A stretch of 44,420 bases of DNA from Acidimicrobiaceae bacterium. GTDB lineage: Bacteria > Actinomycetota > Acidimicrobiia > Acidimicrobiales > Palsa-688. The position numbers and the translations under genes were made by a program. Shown one piece after another: positions 1 to 7,843 of the stretch. Location: NCBI GenBank assembly GCA_003166025.1, contig PMWT01000045.1, forward strand, positions 1-44,420. Reading direction: 5' to 3'. Positions within the stretch are counted from its first letter, which is position 1. Each line of letters begins with the position of its first letter. A model generated the notes under the pieces. The model ran no database searches. It was given only the letters and a program-made list of their open reading frames with translations, and was not told the DNA's origin.

Positions 1-63
1 AGGAAGTGCTGGCGGCCTGAACGCAGGCCCCGGACTGGGCCCTGTGCCCCTGTAGGTACCTGA

Positions 64-1191
64 CTACGGGTAAGCGCATTCGCGAGCAGCGTCGACGAAC
101 GCCTGCAGGCATTGGGGATCACCGAAGAAGAAGTGGTCCGAGGGACAGACGATGTAACCGGCATGGTCTTTGGTCGCTTCGAAACAGTCGAAGACCTGTT
201 GGCGGGCAACCTCGGGGGTCCCCCTCTCGAACCCGGCGTTCTGGTCGAAACCCCCGATAAAGAACAGTTTTTCACCGGCCCGGCGGGAGGCTTCCCGGAG
301 GTCACAGTCGCCCCCCATGGTCGGCGGCGTCATGGTCTCCAGCCCATCGGACCCGGTCTCGGCCACGAGGTCGAGCATGGGCATGACACCGCCGCAGAGG
401 TGGTAAACCACCTTCAGGCCGAGATCGTGCATAAGGCGCACCTGGCGCTGGTCATAGGGAAGGCAGTACTCGCGGAACATCTTGGGACTGATGACGGTGC
501 TGGACGCGGCCCCGCCCCCGATCTCGATCATGTCGGCCGGCGTACCCTCCCACATGCTCATGACCTGCAGCGTTTTTTGCAGGATCCTTTCCAGGGCGTG
601 ATGGACGAACTCAGGCTCGTCGTAGGTCAGGTAAATGGCCTTCTCCGTGTCCACCATGGTGCAAAAGCTCTGCCAGGGGCTGCCCTGCCCAGGGCTCAAC
701 GGGGTGCCGGGACCGAAGGGGTGGGAACGGATGACGCCCCTCTCACCGAGCCGAGCCTTGGCGGCGCGCACGGGGGCGAGGTCGACCGCCACAGGGACCG
801 GGCAAAACTCGTCCCACAGCTCGAAATCGCGCTGGGTTTTCACCATCACCTCAGTCGTCCAGGGCGTGAACTCGTTGATAGCACCGGCTTGGTGCAACTC
901 CCCTTTGGGTGTGGTTATCGTGTCTGCCCACCGGGCGTTCCCGGCGCCATCGACCCCTAACTCCTGGTGCTGGACACGCCAGTTGTCACAGTCGGCTCCT
1001 GCATACTCGTACTCGGGCTCAACGTAAATGGCGAAATCGAGCCCGAAGCGCTCGGAAGCCTGCCACCAGTCCATCCCACCCAGGTTGTGGTTGAGGTAAT
1101 AGTCCATCCACCCGTGGACCTGGCAGGGCAGGCGGTCCGGACGGCCGTTCGCGAGGGCGGTGAGCATGCGCTCCCTCGATGTCATAGACAT
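64..1191 (-). CDS. UroD/MtaA-superfamily methyltransferase-like protein (copy 1)
   Basis: The 375-residue protein has the uroporphyrinogen-decarboxylase (UroD) superfamily layout and opens with the usual TSRERMLTAL. It carries the zinc-site pattern of the corrinoid-dependent methyltransferase branch (MtaA/MtbA): His264-x-Cys266 in YHLCGG and a distal Cys349 in YIVCPSDH. By family knowledge such enzymes move methyl groups between a corrinoid protein and a thiol. True heme-pathway UroD has no such zinc site, so a heme role is unlikely. The ATG at 1191 is preceded by AAGGAG six bases upstream. Transcription is divergent from the second UroD-like gene across a control region with three CACGTG boxes. 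No corrinoid-binding protein is visible, but the gene ends 63 bases from the window edge, so a partner may lie outside. Substrate unknown. Confidence 0.85.
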   Translation of the reverse strand: MSMTSRERMLTALANGRPDRLPCQVHGWMDYYLNHNLGGMDWWQASERFGLDFAIYVEPEYEYAGADCDNWRVQHQELGVDGAGNARWADTITTPKGELHQAGAINEFTPWTTEVMVKTQRDFELWDEFCPVPVAVDLAPVRAAKARLGERGVIRSHPFGPGTPLSPGQGSPWQSFCTMVDTEKAIYLTYDEPEFVHHALERILQKTLQVMSMWEGTPADMIEIGGGAASSTVISPKMFREYCLPYDQRQVRLMHDLGLKVVYHLCGGVMPMLDLVAETGSDGLETMTPPTMGGDCDLREASRRAGEKLFFIGGFDQNAGFERGTPEVARQQVFDCFEATKDHAGYIVCPSDHFFFGDPQCLQAFVDAARECAYP

Positions 1192-1206
1192 TAGAACTCC
1201 TTCCGA

Positions 1207-1254
1207 CTATCACGTGGGAACAGCGTCACGTGGGAACATCGTCTACCACGTGGT
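1207..1254. promoter_or_regulatory. Control region with three CACGTG boxes between divergent UroD-like genes
   Basis: A 13-base element TCACGTGGGAACA occurs at 1210-1222 and again at 1226-1238. A perfect palindrome ACCACGTGGT lies at 1245-1254. This gives three CACGTG cores spaced 16 and 21 bases apart. On the minus strand the first core runs into TGATAGT, which can serve as an extended -10 for the leftward gene, so a protein bound here would block it. The binding protein is not known. Confidence 0.5.
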
Positions 1255-1332
1255 GGAGCCGCTCCGGCGCAGTCTATACCTGTGGGCTCTCCGGCGCACC
1301 GAGGAGATATGCTCGGACGAGAAGGAGCCTTT

Positions 1333-1413
1333 ATGAGACTGACATCAAGGGAACGAACTCCACGATGGAGAGGTGCGGGGCAGGGGGCGGGGGCGAGGCC
1401 GGGTGCAAAATGA
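1333..1413 (+). CDS. Possible 26-codon leader ORF or frameshifted start of the second UroD-like gene
   Basis: An ATG at 1333 follows a strong ribosome-binding site (AAGGAG, five bases upstream). It opens a short frame beginning MRLTSRER, which resembles the N-terminus of the neighbouring UroD-like protein (MSMTSRER). The frame ends at TGA 1411-1413, just inside the next gene in another frame. Either it is a translated leader coupled to that gene, or the true gene starts here and a +1 shift (real or from a sequence error in the G-rich tract at 1370-1403) separates it from the main frame. Confidence 0.35.
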   Translation: MRLTSRERTPRWRGAGQGAGARPGAK

Positions 1414-2731
1414 CTGGTTGGTAGATCCAGCCCGGAGGACGGCACTAACACTGTCGGGGACAGAGCTCACGGAGCCTGACAAGAAAATCTTGCGCGTCCT
1501 GGGCGAACGCCTGGCGGCTATTGCGACGTTGCCGGTCCAGTCCGAAAAGATAGCCGGATGGCGAGCTATAAACGGGTTGAGGCAGTTTAAGCCCATGATA
1601 AACATCTGGACCGACCAGATCCCGTGGCACGAGATGGACGTCGATGGAGAACTCGAGCTGCGCACGACGGGAGAATGGAGCCGCTTCCACGAGTGGGAGA
1701 TGCGCAAGCTCATATACCAGTGGGAGCATATGCCTGCGGACATGGTCATAGAGCCGGCGGTGTACTCCCCATTAGTGGTCGACAATACGGCATTCGGTAT
1801 CACCGAGAACGTCGACCTGGCGCTGACTGACGAGGCAAACTCGGTCGTGTCCCGTCACTTCAACATCCAGATCCGAGATGAGGACGACCTCGAAAAGATC
1901 AAGGTCCCGGTCGTGACGCACGACAATGCCGGGTCCGAAGCGCAGTACCGGCAGTTGCGAGAGATCATGGACGGGGCCATCGAGGTCAGGAAGCTCGGCG
2001 CCAACGGGTTCCTGTTCTGGTTCGCACCCTGGGACGAGCTCATCAGGTGGTGGGGGGTCCAGGAGGCTCTGATCGATCTCTACGACCGCCCCGACCTCGT
2101 CCATAAAGCCGTCGACAAACTCGTCAACGCCTACACGGGCATGCTTGACCAGTTCGAGCAACAGGACTTGCTGACCCTCAACAACGGTCCGCACCAGACC
2201 GGCTCGGGGGGCCTGGGGTACACAGATGAGTTGCCGCCGCCAGGCTACGACCCCGCCCACATCCGGGCCAAGGACCTCTGGGGCAGCGGGGCGGCCCAAA
2301 TCTTTTCCGACGTTTCTCCCCGGATGCACTGGGAGTTCTCATTGCGGTACGAGCTGCGTTGGATGAACCGCTTCGGCCTCAACTACTACGGCTGCTGTGA
2401 TGTGTTGCACCGCAAGATGGCGATCATGGAAAAGATCCCGAACCTGCGCAAAGTGTCCATGAGCCCCTTCATCAACCCTGACGAGGCCGTGGCCAACGTG
2501 GGCAACCGGTACGTCTTTTCCTACAAGCCCAATCCCGCCGTGCTGGCGGAGGATACCTGGCACCTGGACAAGGCCGAGCACGAGCTGGAGAACGTCCTTA
2601 GCAAGGCCAAAGCTCACGGGTGCGTGGTCGAGGTGATCATGAAGGACATCAGCACGGTCCGCTATCAACCTCAACGATTATGGGAATGGGCGCGGATGGC
2701 GGCCGAGGTTACCGAGCGGTACGGCGGATAA
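1403..2731 (+). CDS. UroD-superfamily protein, long subfamily (copy 2)
   Basis: About 442 residues from the GTG at 1403; an upstream GTG at 1373 adds a low-complexity RGRGRGRG stretch that I consider untranslated. The body resembles long uroporphyrinogen-decarboxylase/cobalamin-independent-methionine-synthase-like proteins: an N-terminal helical segment (TEPDKKILRVLGERLAAI), then the TIM-barrel part. Instead of HxC it has a YYGCCD motif near residue 331 and a later Cys near residue 407 (HGCVVEVIMKD). These may bind metal. No B12-binding domain is present. It converges on the formaldehyde dehydrogenase gene with only four bases between stops. The good ribosome-binding site lies in front of a different frame at 1333, so the start is uncertain. 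Likely a methyl- or one-carbon-transfer enzyme of unknown substrate. Confidence 0.8.
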   Translation: MQNDWLVDPARRTALTLSGTELTEPDKKILRVLGERLAAIATLPVQSEKIAGWRAINGLRQFKPMINIWTDQIPWHEMDVDGELELRTTGEWSRFHEWEMRKLIYQWEHMPADMVIEPAVYSPLVVDNTAFGITENVDLALTDEANSVVSRHFNIQIRDEDDLEKIKVPVVTHDNAGSEAQYRQLREIMDGAIEVRKLGANGFLFWFAPWDELIRWWGVQEALIDLYDRPDLVHKAVDKLVNAYTGMLDQFEQQDLLTLNNGPHQTGSGGLGYTDELPPPGYDPAHIRAKDLWGSGAAQIFSDVSPRMHWEFSLRYELRWMNRFGLNYYGCCDVLHRKMAIMEKIPNLRKVSMSPFINPDEAVANVGNRYVFSYKPNPAVLAEDTWHLDKAEHELENVLSKAKAHGCVVEVIMKDISTVRYQPQRLWEWARMAAEVTERYGG

Positions 2732-2735
2732 ACCC

Positions 2736-3929
2736 TCAGCTAGCAACGCCTACGAGGCCGTGAGGGTCGAGGACGAATTTCTTCGCCGCCCCTTTGTCGA
2801 AGTCCCGGTACCCCCGCGCCGCCTCGTCGAGGGTGATCACCTCGACGTTGACCGCTTTGGCGATCTGCACCTTGTCGTGCAGGATGGCCATCATGAGCTG
2901 GCGGTGGTAGCGCATCACCGGGCACTGACCGGTGACAAACGCGTGCGACTTCGCCCACCCGAGCCCGATACGGATGCTCAGGTTGCCGAGCTTGGCGGCC
3001 TCATCTATGCCACCCGGGTCACCGGTGACATACAAGCCGGGGATGCCGATCGCCCCACCGGCGCGAGTCACCTCCATCAGCGAGTTGAGCACTGCCGCCG
3101 GGACCTCGTGGTTGGCGTCGTGACCATGGCCGCGAGCCTCGAAGCCAACGCAGTCGACTGCCGAGTCCACCTCGGGGGTACCGACGATGGCCTCGATCTG
3201 GTCGGCAACGGGTGCCTTGGCGATATCGACCGTCTCGCAGCCGAAGCTGGCCGCCTGGGCCAGGCGCTCGGGGATCCGGTCCCCGACGATGACCACGGCC
3301 GCGCCCAGCAGGTGGCACGAGGCGGCACAAGCCAGCCCGACCGGCCCCGCACCGGCTACGTAAACCACGGACCCTGGACCGACACCTGCGGTCACGGCCC
3401 CGTGGAAGCCGGTCGGGAAGATGTCCGACAAACAGGTGAGGTCCTTGATCTTGGCCAGGGCCTGGTCTCTGTCCGGGAAGCGCAAGAGGTTGAAGTCGGC
3501 GTAAGGGACCATGACGTACTCAGCTTGCCCTCCGATCCAGCCTCCCATGTCGACATAGCCGTAGGCGGCCCCAGGACGGGCGGCGTTGACGTTCAGGCAG
3601 ATCCCGGTCTTGCCCTCCTTGCAGTTGCGGCAGCGGCCGCAGGCAATGTTGAAGGGCACTGAGACGAGGTCGCCCACCTTTAGGAACTCGACGTCGCGAC
3701 CGGCCTCGATGACCTCGCCCGTGATCTCGTGCCCGAGGACCAACCCCGAGGGCGCCGTAGTACGGCCCCGTACCATATGCTGGTCGCTCCCGCAGATATT
3801 GGTGCTCACGACCTTGAGGACCACGCCGTGGTCACAGCGACGACCGCCCAGGGCCAAGACCGGGAAATCAATGGACCGTAACTCGACCTTGCCCGGCTCG
3901 ATGTACACCACACCCCGATTGCTCTGCAA
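2736..3929 (-). CDS. fdhA: Glutathione-independent formaldehyde dehydrogenase (zinc alcohol dehydrogenase family)
   Basis: A 397-residue medium-chain zinc dehydrogenase that oxidises formaldehyde to formate with tightly bound NAD and without glutathione. The whole protein matches the Pseudomonas putida FdhA type. With the TTG start at 3929, the catalytic zinc residues fall at Cys46 (NICGSDQHM) and His67 (GHEITGE), and the structural zinc cysteines at 97, 100, 103 and 111 (CGRCRNCKEGKTGIC). As I recall, these are the numbers of the P. putida enzyme, which supports this start; an upstream TTG at 3995 would add 22 basic residues. The Rossmann segment reads VYVAGAGPVGLACAAS. It is the last gene of the oxygenase-Rieske-reductase operon, separated from the reductase by 110 bases and a hairpin. 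The context suggests that the oxygenase makes formaldehyde. Confidence 0.9.
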   Translation of the reverse strand: MQSNRGVVYIEPGKVELRSIDFPVLALGGRRCDHGVVLKVVSTNICGSDQHMVRGRTTAPSGLVLGHEITGEVIEAGRDVEFLKVGDLVSVPFNIACGRCRNCKEGKTGICLNVNAARPGAAYGYVDMGGWIGGQAEYVMVPYADFNLLRFPDRDQALAKIKDLTCLSDIFPTGFHGAVTAGVGPGSVVYVAGAGPVGLACAASCHLLGAAVVIVGDRIPERLAQAASFGCETVDIAKAPVADQIEAIVGTPEVDSAVDCVGFEARGHGHDANHEVPAAVLNSLMEVTRAGGAIGIPGLYVTGDPGGIDEAAKLGNLSIRIGLGWAKSHAFVTGQCPVMRYHRQLMMAILHDKVQIAKAVNVEVITLDEAARGYRDFDKGAAKKFVLDPHGLVGVAS

Positions 3930-4020
3930 AGTGCCCCACTTTCGTCGTCGGCGACCAGAGCCAACCGTCTTATCAGCACACGGCCCGCTGCACAAGGGGC
4001 GAGTGAGCGATCCTTCCGTC

Positions 4021-4038
4021 GCCGGGCCTTGGCCCGGC
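4021..4038 (-). terminator. Intercistronic GC hairpin after the ferredoxin reductase gene
   Basis: GCCGGGC-CTTG-GCCCGGC forms a perfect 7-bp stem with a 4-base loop (8 bp with a 2-base loop), starting directly behind the reductase stop codon. There is no T-run, so it may be a weak terminator or an RNA-stabilising element that sets the fdhA level relative to the upstream genes. Confidence 0.45.
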
Positions 4039-4039
4039 C

Positions 4040-5260
4040 CTATGGGCCAATCTTGCGCAGATCCACGCTCTCGTCGGCGAGCTGAGCAGGGTCAACGCCC
4101 TGCCGGGTCTCGAGCAACCTCCTGACGGCGCGTACGTCGCGTGGCCTGTTGACCCCGACGACCCCGCTGATCGCCCCCCCGTCCAAAAAAAAGGCGCTAA
4201 AGGACGATGACGACGGGTCGCCACGGTAGACGAGCTTGTCGGTCGACTGGGCATGACCGGACATCTGTATGTTCAGGTCATATTGGTCCGACCAAAACCA
4301 GGGGACCTCAGCGAACCCGTCCCGAGCCCCGAGCATCGAGCGAGCCGCGGCCATGCCCTGGTTTTGGGCGTTCTGCCAGTGCTCGAGACGGAGGCGACGG
4401 CCGAGGAAAGGGTTCGGGTGGTTCGCCACGTCCCCGGCGGCATAGATCCCCTTCACCGAGGTCTCGCAGAACTCGTTGACCACGATCCCGTTCGCTACCT
4501 CCAGCCCGGCGGCTTCGGCCAGTTCCACCGCCGGGACGATGCCGATACCGACGACCACGAGGTCGGCACCGATCTGCTCGCCATCCGTGGTCACCACGTG
4601 GGTCACGGTGGAACTCCCGCCGATCCGTTCGAGGCAAGTGCCCGTCTCGACGCGGGCCCCCTGGCTGACGTGGTAGCGCTGGAGGATGGCGCCGAGCTCA
4701 CGGCCGAGGGCCCTCCACAGGAGCACGTCGTCGGCTTCGATCAAGGTCACCGTGCAACCCAAGGCAACGGCGCTCGCTGCCACCTCGGTGCCGACGAAGC
4801 CACCCCCGACCACCACAACGGATGCACCGGGCCGGAGGTGTTCACGGATGACGAGCGAGTCGTCGAGGGTCCTCAGGTGTACGACGCCGTCGAGGTCGGC
4901 ACCTGGGAGGGCGAGGCGCCGGGGGCGGCCGCCCGTGCACAGGAGCACCTTGTCGGGCCGGGCCCGCCCGCCATCGGCGAGCTCGAGCTCCCGAGAGGAC
5001 GGGTCGATGCCGACGACCGTCGAAGACAGCCGGAGGGTCACTTCTTGGTCGTCCCAGTCCTCCTCCGACTGGATCCGGATCTGCACCGGGTCAGTTGTCC
5101 CGAGGAGGAGCTCCTTCGAGAGCGGGGGTCGCTCGTAGGGCAAGTGGGGCTCTGCCCCGATAAGCTGAATTTCCCCGCTGAAGCCCTCTTCCCGTAGAGC
5201 GCGCGCCGCGCACGCGCCCGCCATGTTGGCGCCGACAATGGCGATGAGACCGGCCGTCAT
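4040..5260 (-). CDS. FAD-dependent ferredoxin reductase (NAD(P)H to Rieske ferredoxin)
   Basis: The 406-residue protein is a pyridine-nucleotide-disulfide-type oxidoreductase of the ferredoxin/rubredoxin reductase class (BphA4 or AlkT type). The FAD-binding motif is at the N-terminus (IVGANMAGACAARAL), the NAD(P)-binding motif near residue 148 (VVVVGGGFVGTE), the second FAD motif near residue 270 (GIYAAGDVA), and a C-terminal reductase domain follows. It should pass electrons from NAD(P)H to the Rieske ferredoxin encoded just upstream. Its ATG overlaps that gene's stop as ATGA (5257-5260), indicating translational coupling. Membership in a three-component oxygenase system is inferred from the gene order. 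Confidence 0.9.
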   Translation of the reverse strand: MTAGLIAIVGANMAGACAARALREEGFSGEIQLIGAEPHLPYERPPLSKELLLGTTDPVQIRIQSEEDWDDQEVTLRLSSTVVGIDPSSRELELADGGRARPDKVLLCTGGRPRRLALPGADLDGVVHLRTLDDSLVIREHLRPGASVVVVGGGFVGTEVAASAVALGCTVTLIEADDVLLWRALGRELGAILQRYHVSQGARVETGTCLERIGGSSTVTHVVTTDGEQIGADLVVVGIGIVPAVELAEAAGLEVANGIVVNEFCETSVKGIYAAGDVANHPNPFLGRRLRLEHWQNAQNQGMAAARSMLGARDGFAEVPWFWSDQYDLNIQMSGHAQSTDKLVYRGDPSSSSFSAFFLDGGAISGVVGVNRPRDVRAVRRLLETRQGVDPAQLADESVDLRKIGP

Positions 5261-5601
5261 CGCTCGGGCGCGGTGGCGTCTCCTCCGAGGCCGATCTCGA
5301 GGTCAGTACCCGCAACGCGTACCGGGTACGTACGCAACGGGACGTGAGCGGGCGCACCCTTTGCCTTCCCGCTGCGGAGGTCGAAGCGGCCCTGGTGCTT
5401 GGCGCATTCGATCATATTGTCGAAGACGAAGCCGTCGCAGAGACGAGCGTACTCGTGGGTGCAGATGCCATCGGTGGCGAAGAACCCGCCCGAGCTGCGG
5501 TAGAGGGCTAAACGAAGACCCTCGACGGCGACCTCCATGACGTCGTCTTCATCGAGGTCGGCCGTGTTGGCTACACGGACCCATCGCAGCGTGGTGCTCA
5601 T
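5257..5601 (-). CDS. Rieske [2Fe-2S] ferredoxin
   Basis: A 114-residue single-domain Rieske protein. Cluster ligands are visible as Cys47-x-His49 (ICTHEYARL) and Cys66-x2-His69 (ECAKHQGRF), with the usual spacing of dioxygenase-type ferredoxins. There is no membrane anchor or catalytic mononuclear iron domain, so it is an electron carrier rather than an oxygenase. I chose the ATG at 5601, eleven bases after the oxygenase stop; the frame stays open further upstream but that would overlap the oxygenase gene. It lies between its likely electron donor (the reductase) and acceptor (the membrane oxygenase). Confidence 0.92.
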   Translation of the reverse strand: MSTTLRWVRVANTADLDEDDVMEVAVEGLRLALYRSSGGFFATDGICTHEYARLCDGFVFDNMIECAKHQGRFDLRSGKAKGAPAHVPLRTYPVRVAGTDLEIGLGGDATAPER

Positions 5602-5611
5602 GGCTTTGGTC

Positions 5612-6637
5612 TCATGATATGGCCGGCACAACGGGCGCCGCCTCGACGTCGGCTACGTCGGCGGGACCGGGCAGGGGGCGGCGTACGAAGTACGTGGGCT
5701 CGTGGCGCTGGCGCCAAAGGGCGGGGACCATCTCGCGCCATGCCGCCCACATCGAAGGGTACGGCGTTGGGCAGTCCGCACGCATTGCTTCGTGCAAGCG
5801 GGGCAGGGAGTGGAACGGGACGGTCGGGTTCATGTGGTGTTCGACATGAAAGCCCATGTTCCAGACGAGGAGGCGGTTCAGAGGGTTCATGAGAACGGAA
5901 CGAGTGTTCTGGCGCCAGTCAGGGGCTCCCTCCGCCAGGGCCGCGTGCTGGGTCAACGTGGTCCAAGACAGCAGGGGCGAGCCGACGAAGCGGGCTACGA
6001 AAAGGAGCAGGACCGGCCACCAGACGTGAAAGCCGATGGAGAGCCCGACCGTCGCCAGGTAGACCGCCACACAGGCACGCGACGACCATTTCACCTTGCC
6101 GTACTCGCTGGGAGGGACGAAACGGCGGCTGAGGTCGTCGGGCCTGATGGCATTTCTGACCGTGGAGTACAGCCATATGAACACGAACCGCAGGCGGAAG
6201 AAATCGATCACGAGATAGCGCATCTGCGGCGGAGGCTCGAGGAAGATCTCCGGGTCGAGGCCCGGGTAGCTGGTGTAAGTATGGTGCGCGGCATGCACCC
6301 ACCGGTCGCGCAGGGGCTCCTTCAGCATCAAGACGCCGACGAAGTAGTGCACCGCCTCGTTCAGCCACGACGAGCGGAAGGGCGTCCGGTGATGAGTCTC
6401 GTGCAGGATCGCCTCGCCGAAACAGAACACGTTGGCGAAGAGCAGGAAACAAATGACCCGAGCCCAGACCGGGAGCACGTCCGCGACGGTCAAACTGGCG
6501 AACAGCACCGTCAAGACCAGGTATGACCCGAAGTAAATCAGGCCGTGGACGTTGGTGCGCCTGCGAAGGTCCTTCAGCGTCTGGCGTTCGAGCTGCACCC
6601 GGTACCACAGTGGCTCAGCCGCGAGCTCCTGTTGCAT
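5612..6637 (-). CDS. Membrane di-iron oxygenase, fatty-acid-desaturase superfamily
   Basis: The 341-residue integral membrane protein carries the three histidine boxes of the desaturase/hydroxylase superfamily: HETHH at 79-83, HAAHH at 115-119 and HVEHH at 264-268, with an extra QH at 230-231. Hydrophobic stretches near residues 32-52, 60-75, 190-225 and 250-262 fit four or more membrane passes. It heads an operon with a Rieske ferredoxin, ferredoxin reductase and formaldehyde dehydrogenase. Simple acyl-lipid desaturases do not need a formaldehyde dehydrogenase, so I infer hydroxylation of a methyl group on nitrogen or oxygen, releasing formaldehyde. An ordinary desaturase or a terminal hydroxylase (XylM/AlkB-like) is the alternative. 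The ATG at 6637 has a GGGGG purine run upstream. Confidence 0.85.
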   Translation of the reverse strand: MQQELAAEPLWYRVQLERQTLKDLRRRTNVHGLIYFGSYLVLTVLFASLTVADVLPVWARVICFLLFANVFCFGEAILHETHHRTPFRSSWLNEAVHYFVGVLMLKEPLRDRWVHAAHHTYTSYPGLDPEIFLEPPPQMRYLVIDFFRLRFVFIWLYSTVRNAIRPDDLSRRFVPPSEYGKVKWSSRACVAVYLATVGLSIGFHVWWPVLLLFVARFVGSPLLSWTTLTQHAALAEGAPDWRQNTRSVLMNPLNRLLVWNMGFHVEHHMNPTVPFHSLPRLHEAMRADCPTPYPSMWAAWREMVPALWRQRHEPTYFVRRPLPGPADVADVEAAPVVPAIS

Positions 6638-6762
6638 GGTAGGTCCCCCTGATATTGCTTGCTTGGTGGCGCGATCTTAGCGGGGCAGTCCCAGGTTAAG
6701 TAGACGGTATTTGCGGTATAAGGCTCTTCGGCTTATGGTTGTGGCGAAAAAGGAGCCCGGAA
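6638..6762. promoter_or_regulatory. Divergent promoter region, oxygenase operon / third UroD-like gene
   Basis: The hexamer CGGTAT is repeated at 6705-6710 and 6714-6719. The second copy overlaps TATAAG (6717-6722), a likely -10 for the rightward gene, preceded by TG as in an extended -10. ATAAG (6718-6722) and CTTAT (6732-6736) form a short inverted repeat just after it. The single intergenic region means the oxygenase operon and the UroD-like gene may be controlled together. Confidence 0.4.
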
Positions 6763-7794
6763 ATGGAACCGCGTGAACGAGTGCTTCGGGCACTCGCCTT
6801 TCAGGTCCCCGACCGGCCCCCGATCTCCCATGCCATACTGCCTTGCGCCCAGCTCCAGTACGGCGCCGCGCTGGAGCGGGTGACAGACCCTGTGCCCGAG
6901 GACTTCGGCTGGTCCCTGCTCCCGGACATGCCCGCGGAGGAGCTGCCGGCGGGGTACAGGGGAGGCGACACTCTGGACGAGTGGGGCACCCTTTGGAGGG
7001 TGACGCGCCCGGGCCGTTTCGGCATCCCGATCGAGTGCCCCATTGCGCCGGACTGGAGCAATTACGGCACCTACCAGTGGCCGGAGCTGGGCCCAGGTAC
7101 CCCGCTCGACACGGCGGTGCCCAAGTACCGCCAGTACAGCGGGCAGATGACCGGAAAAAGCGCCGCCTATTACGCCCGAGGCGGGTGGGTCACCTTCTTC
7201 GAGAAGCTGCAGCAGCTGCACGGCCTCGAGGCCACCCTCGAGGACCTGGCAATGCGCGAGCCCATGATCTACCGGTTGCGGGACGACCTGTTGCAGTTCA
7301 ACCTGGCCTGGCTCGACCGGTGGCTGGCGGAGGACTACCAGGGCGTGCAGTTCGCCGACGACTGGGGGGCACAGGCCAACATGCTGGTGTCTCCGTCGAT
7401 GTGGCGCTCGTTCTTCAAGCCCGTGTACGCCGAGATGATGGGCAAGGTCAAAGAGGCCGGCCGGCACGTATGGTTCCACAGCGACGGCTACATCCTGCCG
7501 ATCATCCCCGACCTGATCGAGCTCGGGGTCGACGTGCTGAACTGCCAGAGCGCGGTAATGGGGCTCGACAAGCTCAAGCGGTTCGCCGGCCAGCTGTGCT
7601 TCCGTACCGACATCGACCGCCAGCATGTCCTGCCCTTCGGGCAGCCTGACGACGTCAAGCGCCACGTACACGAATTGTTCGAGGCCCTAGGCACGCCCAG
7701 CGGCGGCATCGTAGCTTGCGGCGAGATCAGCTACGACGTACCGCTGGCCAACATCGAAGCGATGTACGAGGCCTTCTTGGAGTTCAGTTATTAG
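6763..7794 (+). CDS. UroD-superfamily protein (copy 3)
   Basis: A 343-residue UroD-superfamily TIM-barrel protein. The ATG at 6763 has AAGGAG eight bases upstream and opens MEPRERVLRALAFQVPDRPP, the family's usual N-terminus; an upstream in-frame TTG at 6739 precedes that site and is rejected. Where copy 1 has His-x-Cys this protein has His239-x-Asp241 (VWFHSDGYI), with Cys319 retained (GIVACGEIS). FADDWGAQ at about 198-205 is a conserved-looking acidic motif. A methyl-transfer role is therefore less certain than for copy 1. Its promoter is shared back to back with the oxygenase operon, which ties it to the putative demethylation pathway. Substrate unknown. Confidence 0.82.
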   Translation: MEPRERVLRALAFQVPDRPPISHAILPCAQLQYGAALERVTDPVPEDFGWSLLPDMPAEELPAGYRGGDTLDEWGTLWRVTRPGRFGIPIECPIAPDWSNYGTYQWPELGPGTPLDTAVPKYRQYSGQMTGKSAAYYARGGWVTFFEKLQQLHGLEATLEDLAMREPMIYRLRDDLLQFNLAWLDRWLAEDYQGVQFADDWGAQANMLVSPSMWRSFFKPVYAEMMGKVKEAGRHVWFHSDGYILPIIPDLIELGVDVLNCQSAVMGLDKLKRFAGQLCFRTDIDRQHVLPFGQPDDVKRHVHELFEALGTPSGGIVACGEISYDVPLANIEAMYEAFLEFSY

Positions 7795-7843
7795 CAGAAA
7801 GCCAAGAGCGGGGCCATGGTACCCGGCCAACCATCGCCTCGCC

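Noticed and set aside
112-960. Long plus-strand open frame antisense to the first UroD-like gene
   Set aside because: GC-driven open frame with no family; the minus-strand protein is clearly real. The same holds for long antisense frames opposite fdhA, the reductase, the oxygenase and the transporter genes.
64-1191. First UroD-like gene as hemE
   Set aside because: It has the HxC plus Cys zinc pattern of methyltransferase relatives, and no heme genes are nearby.
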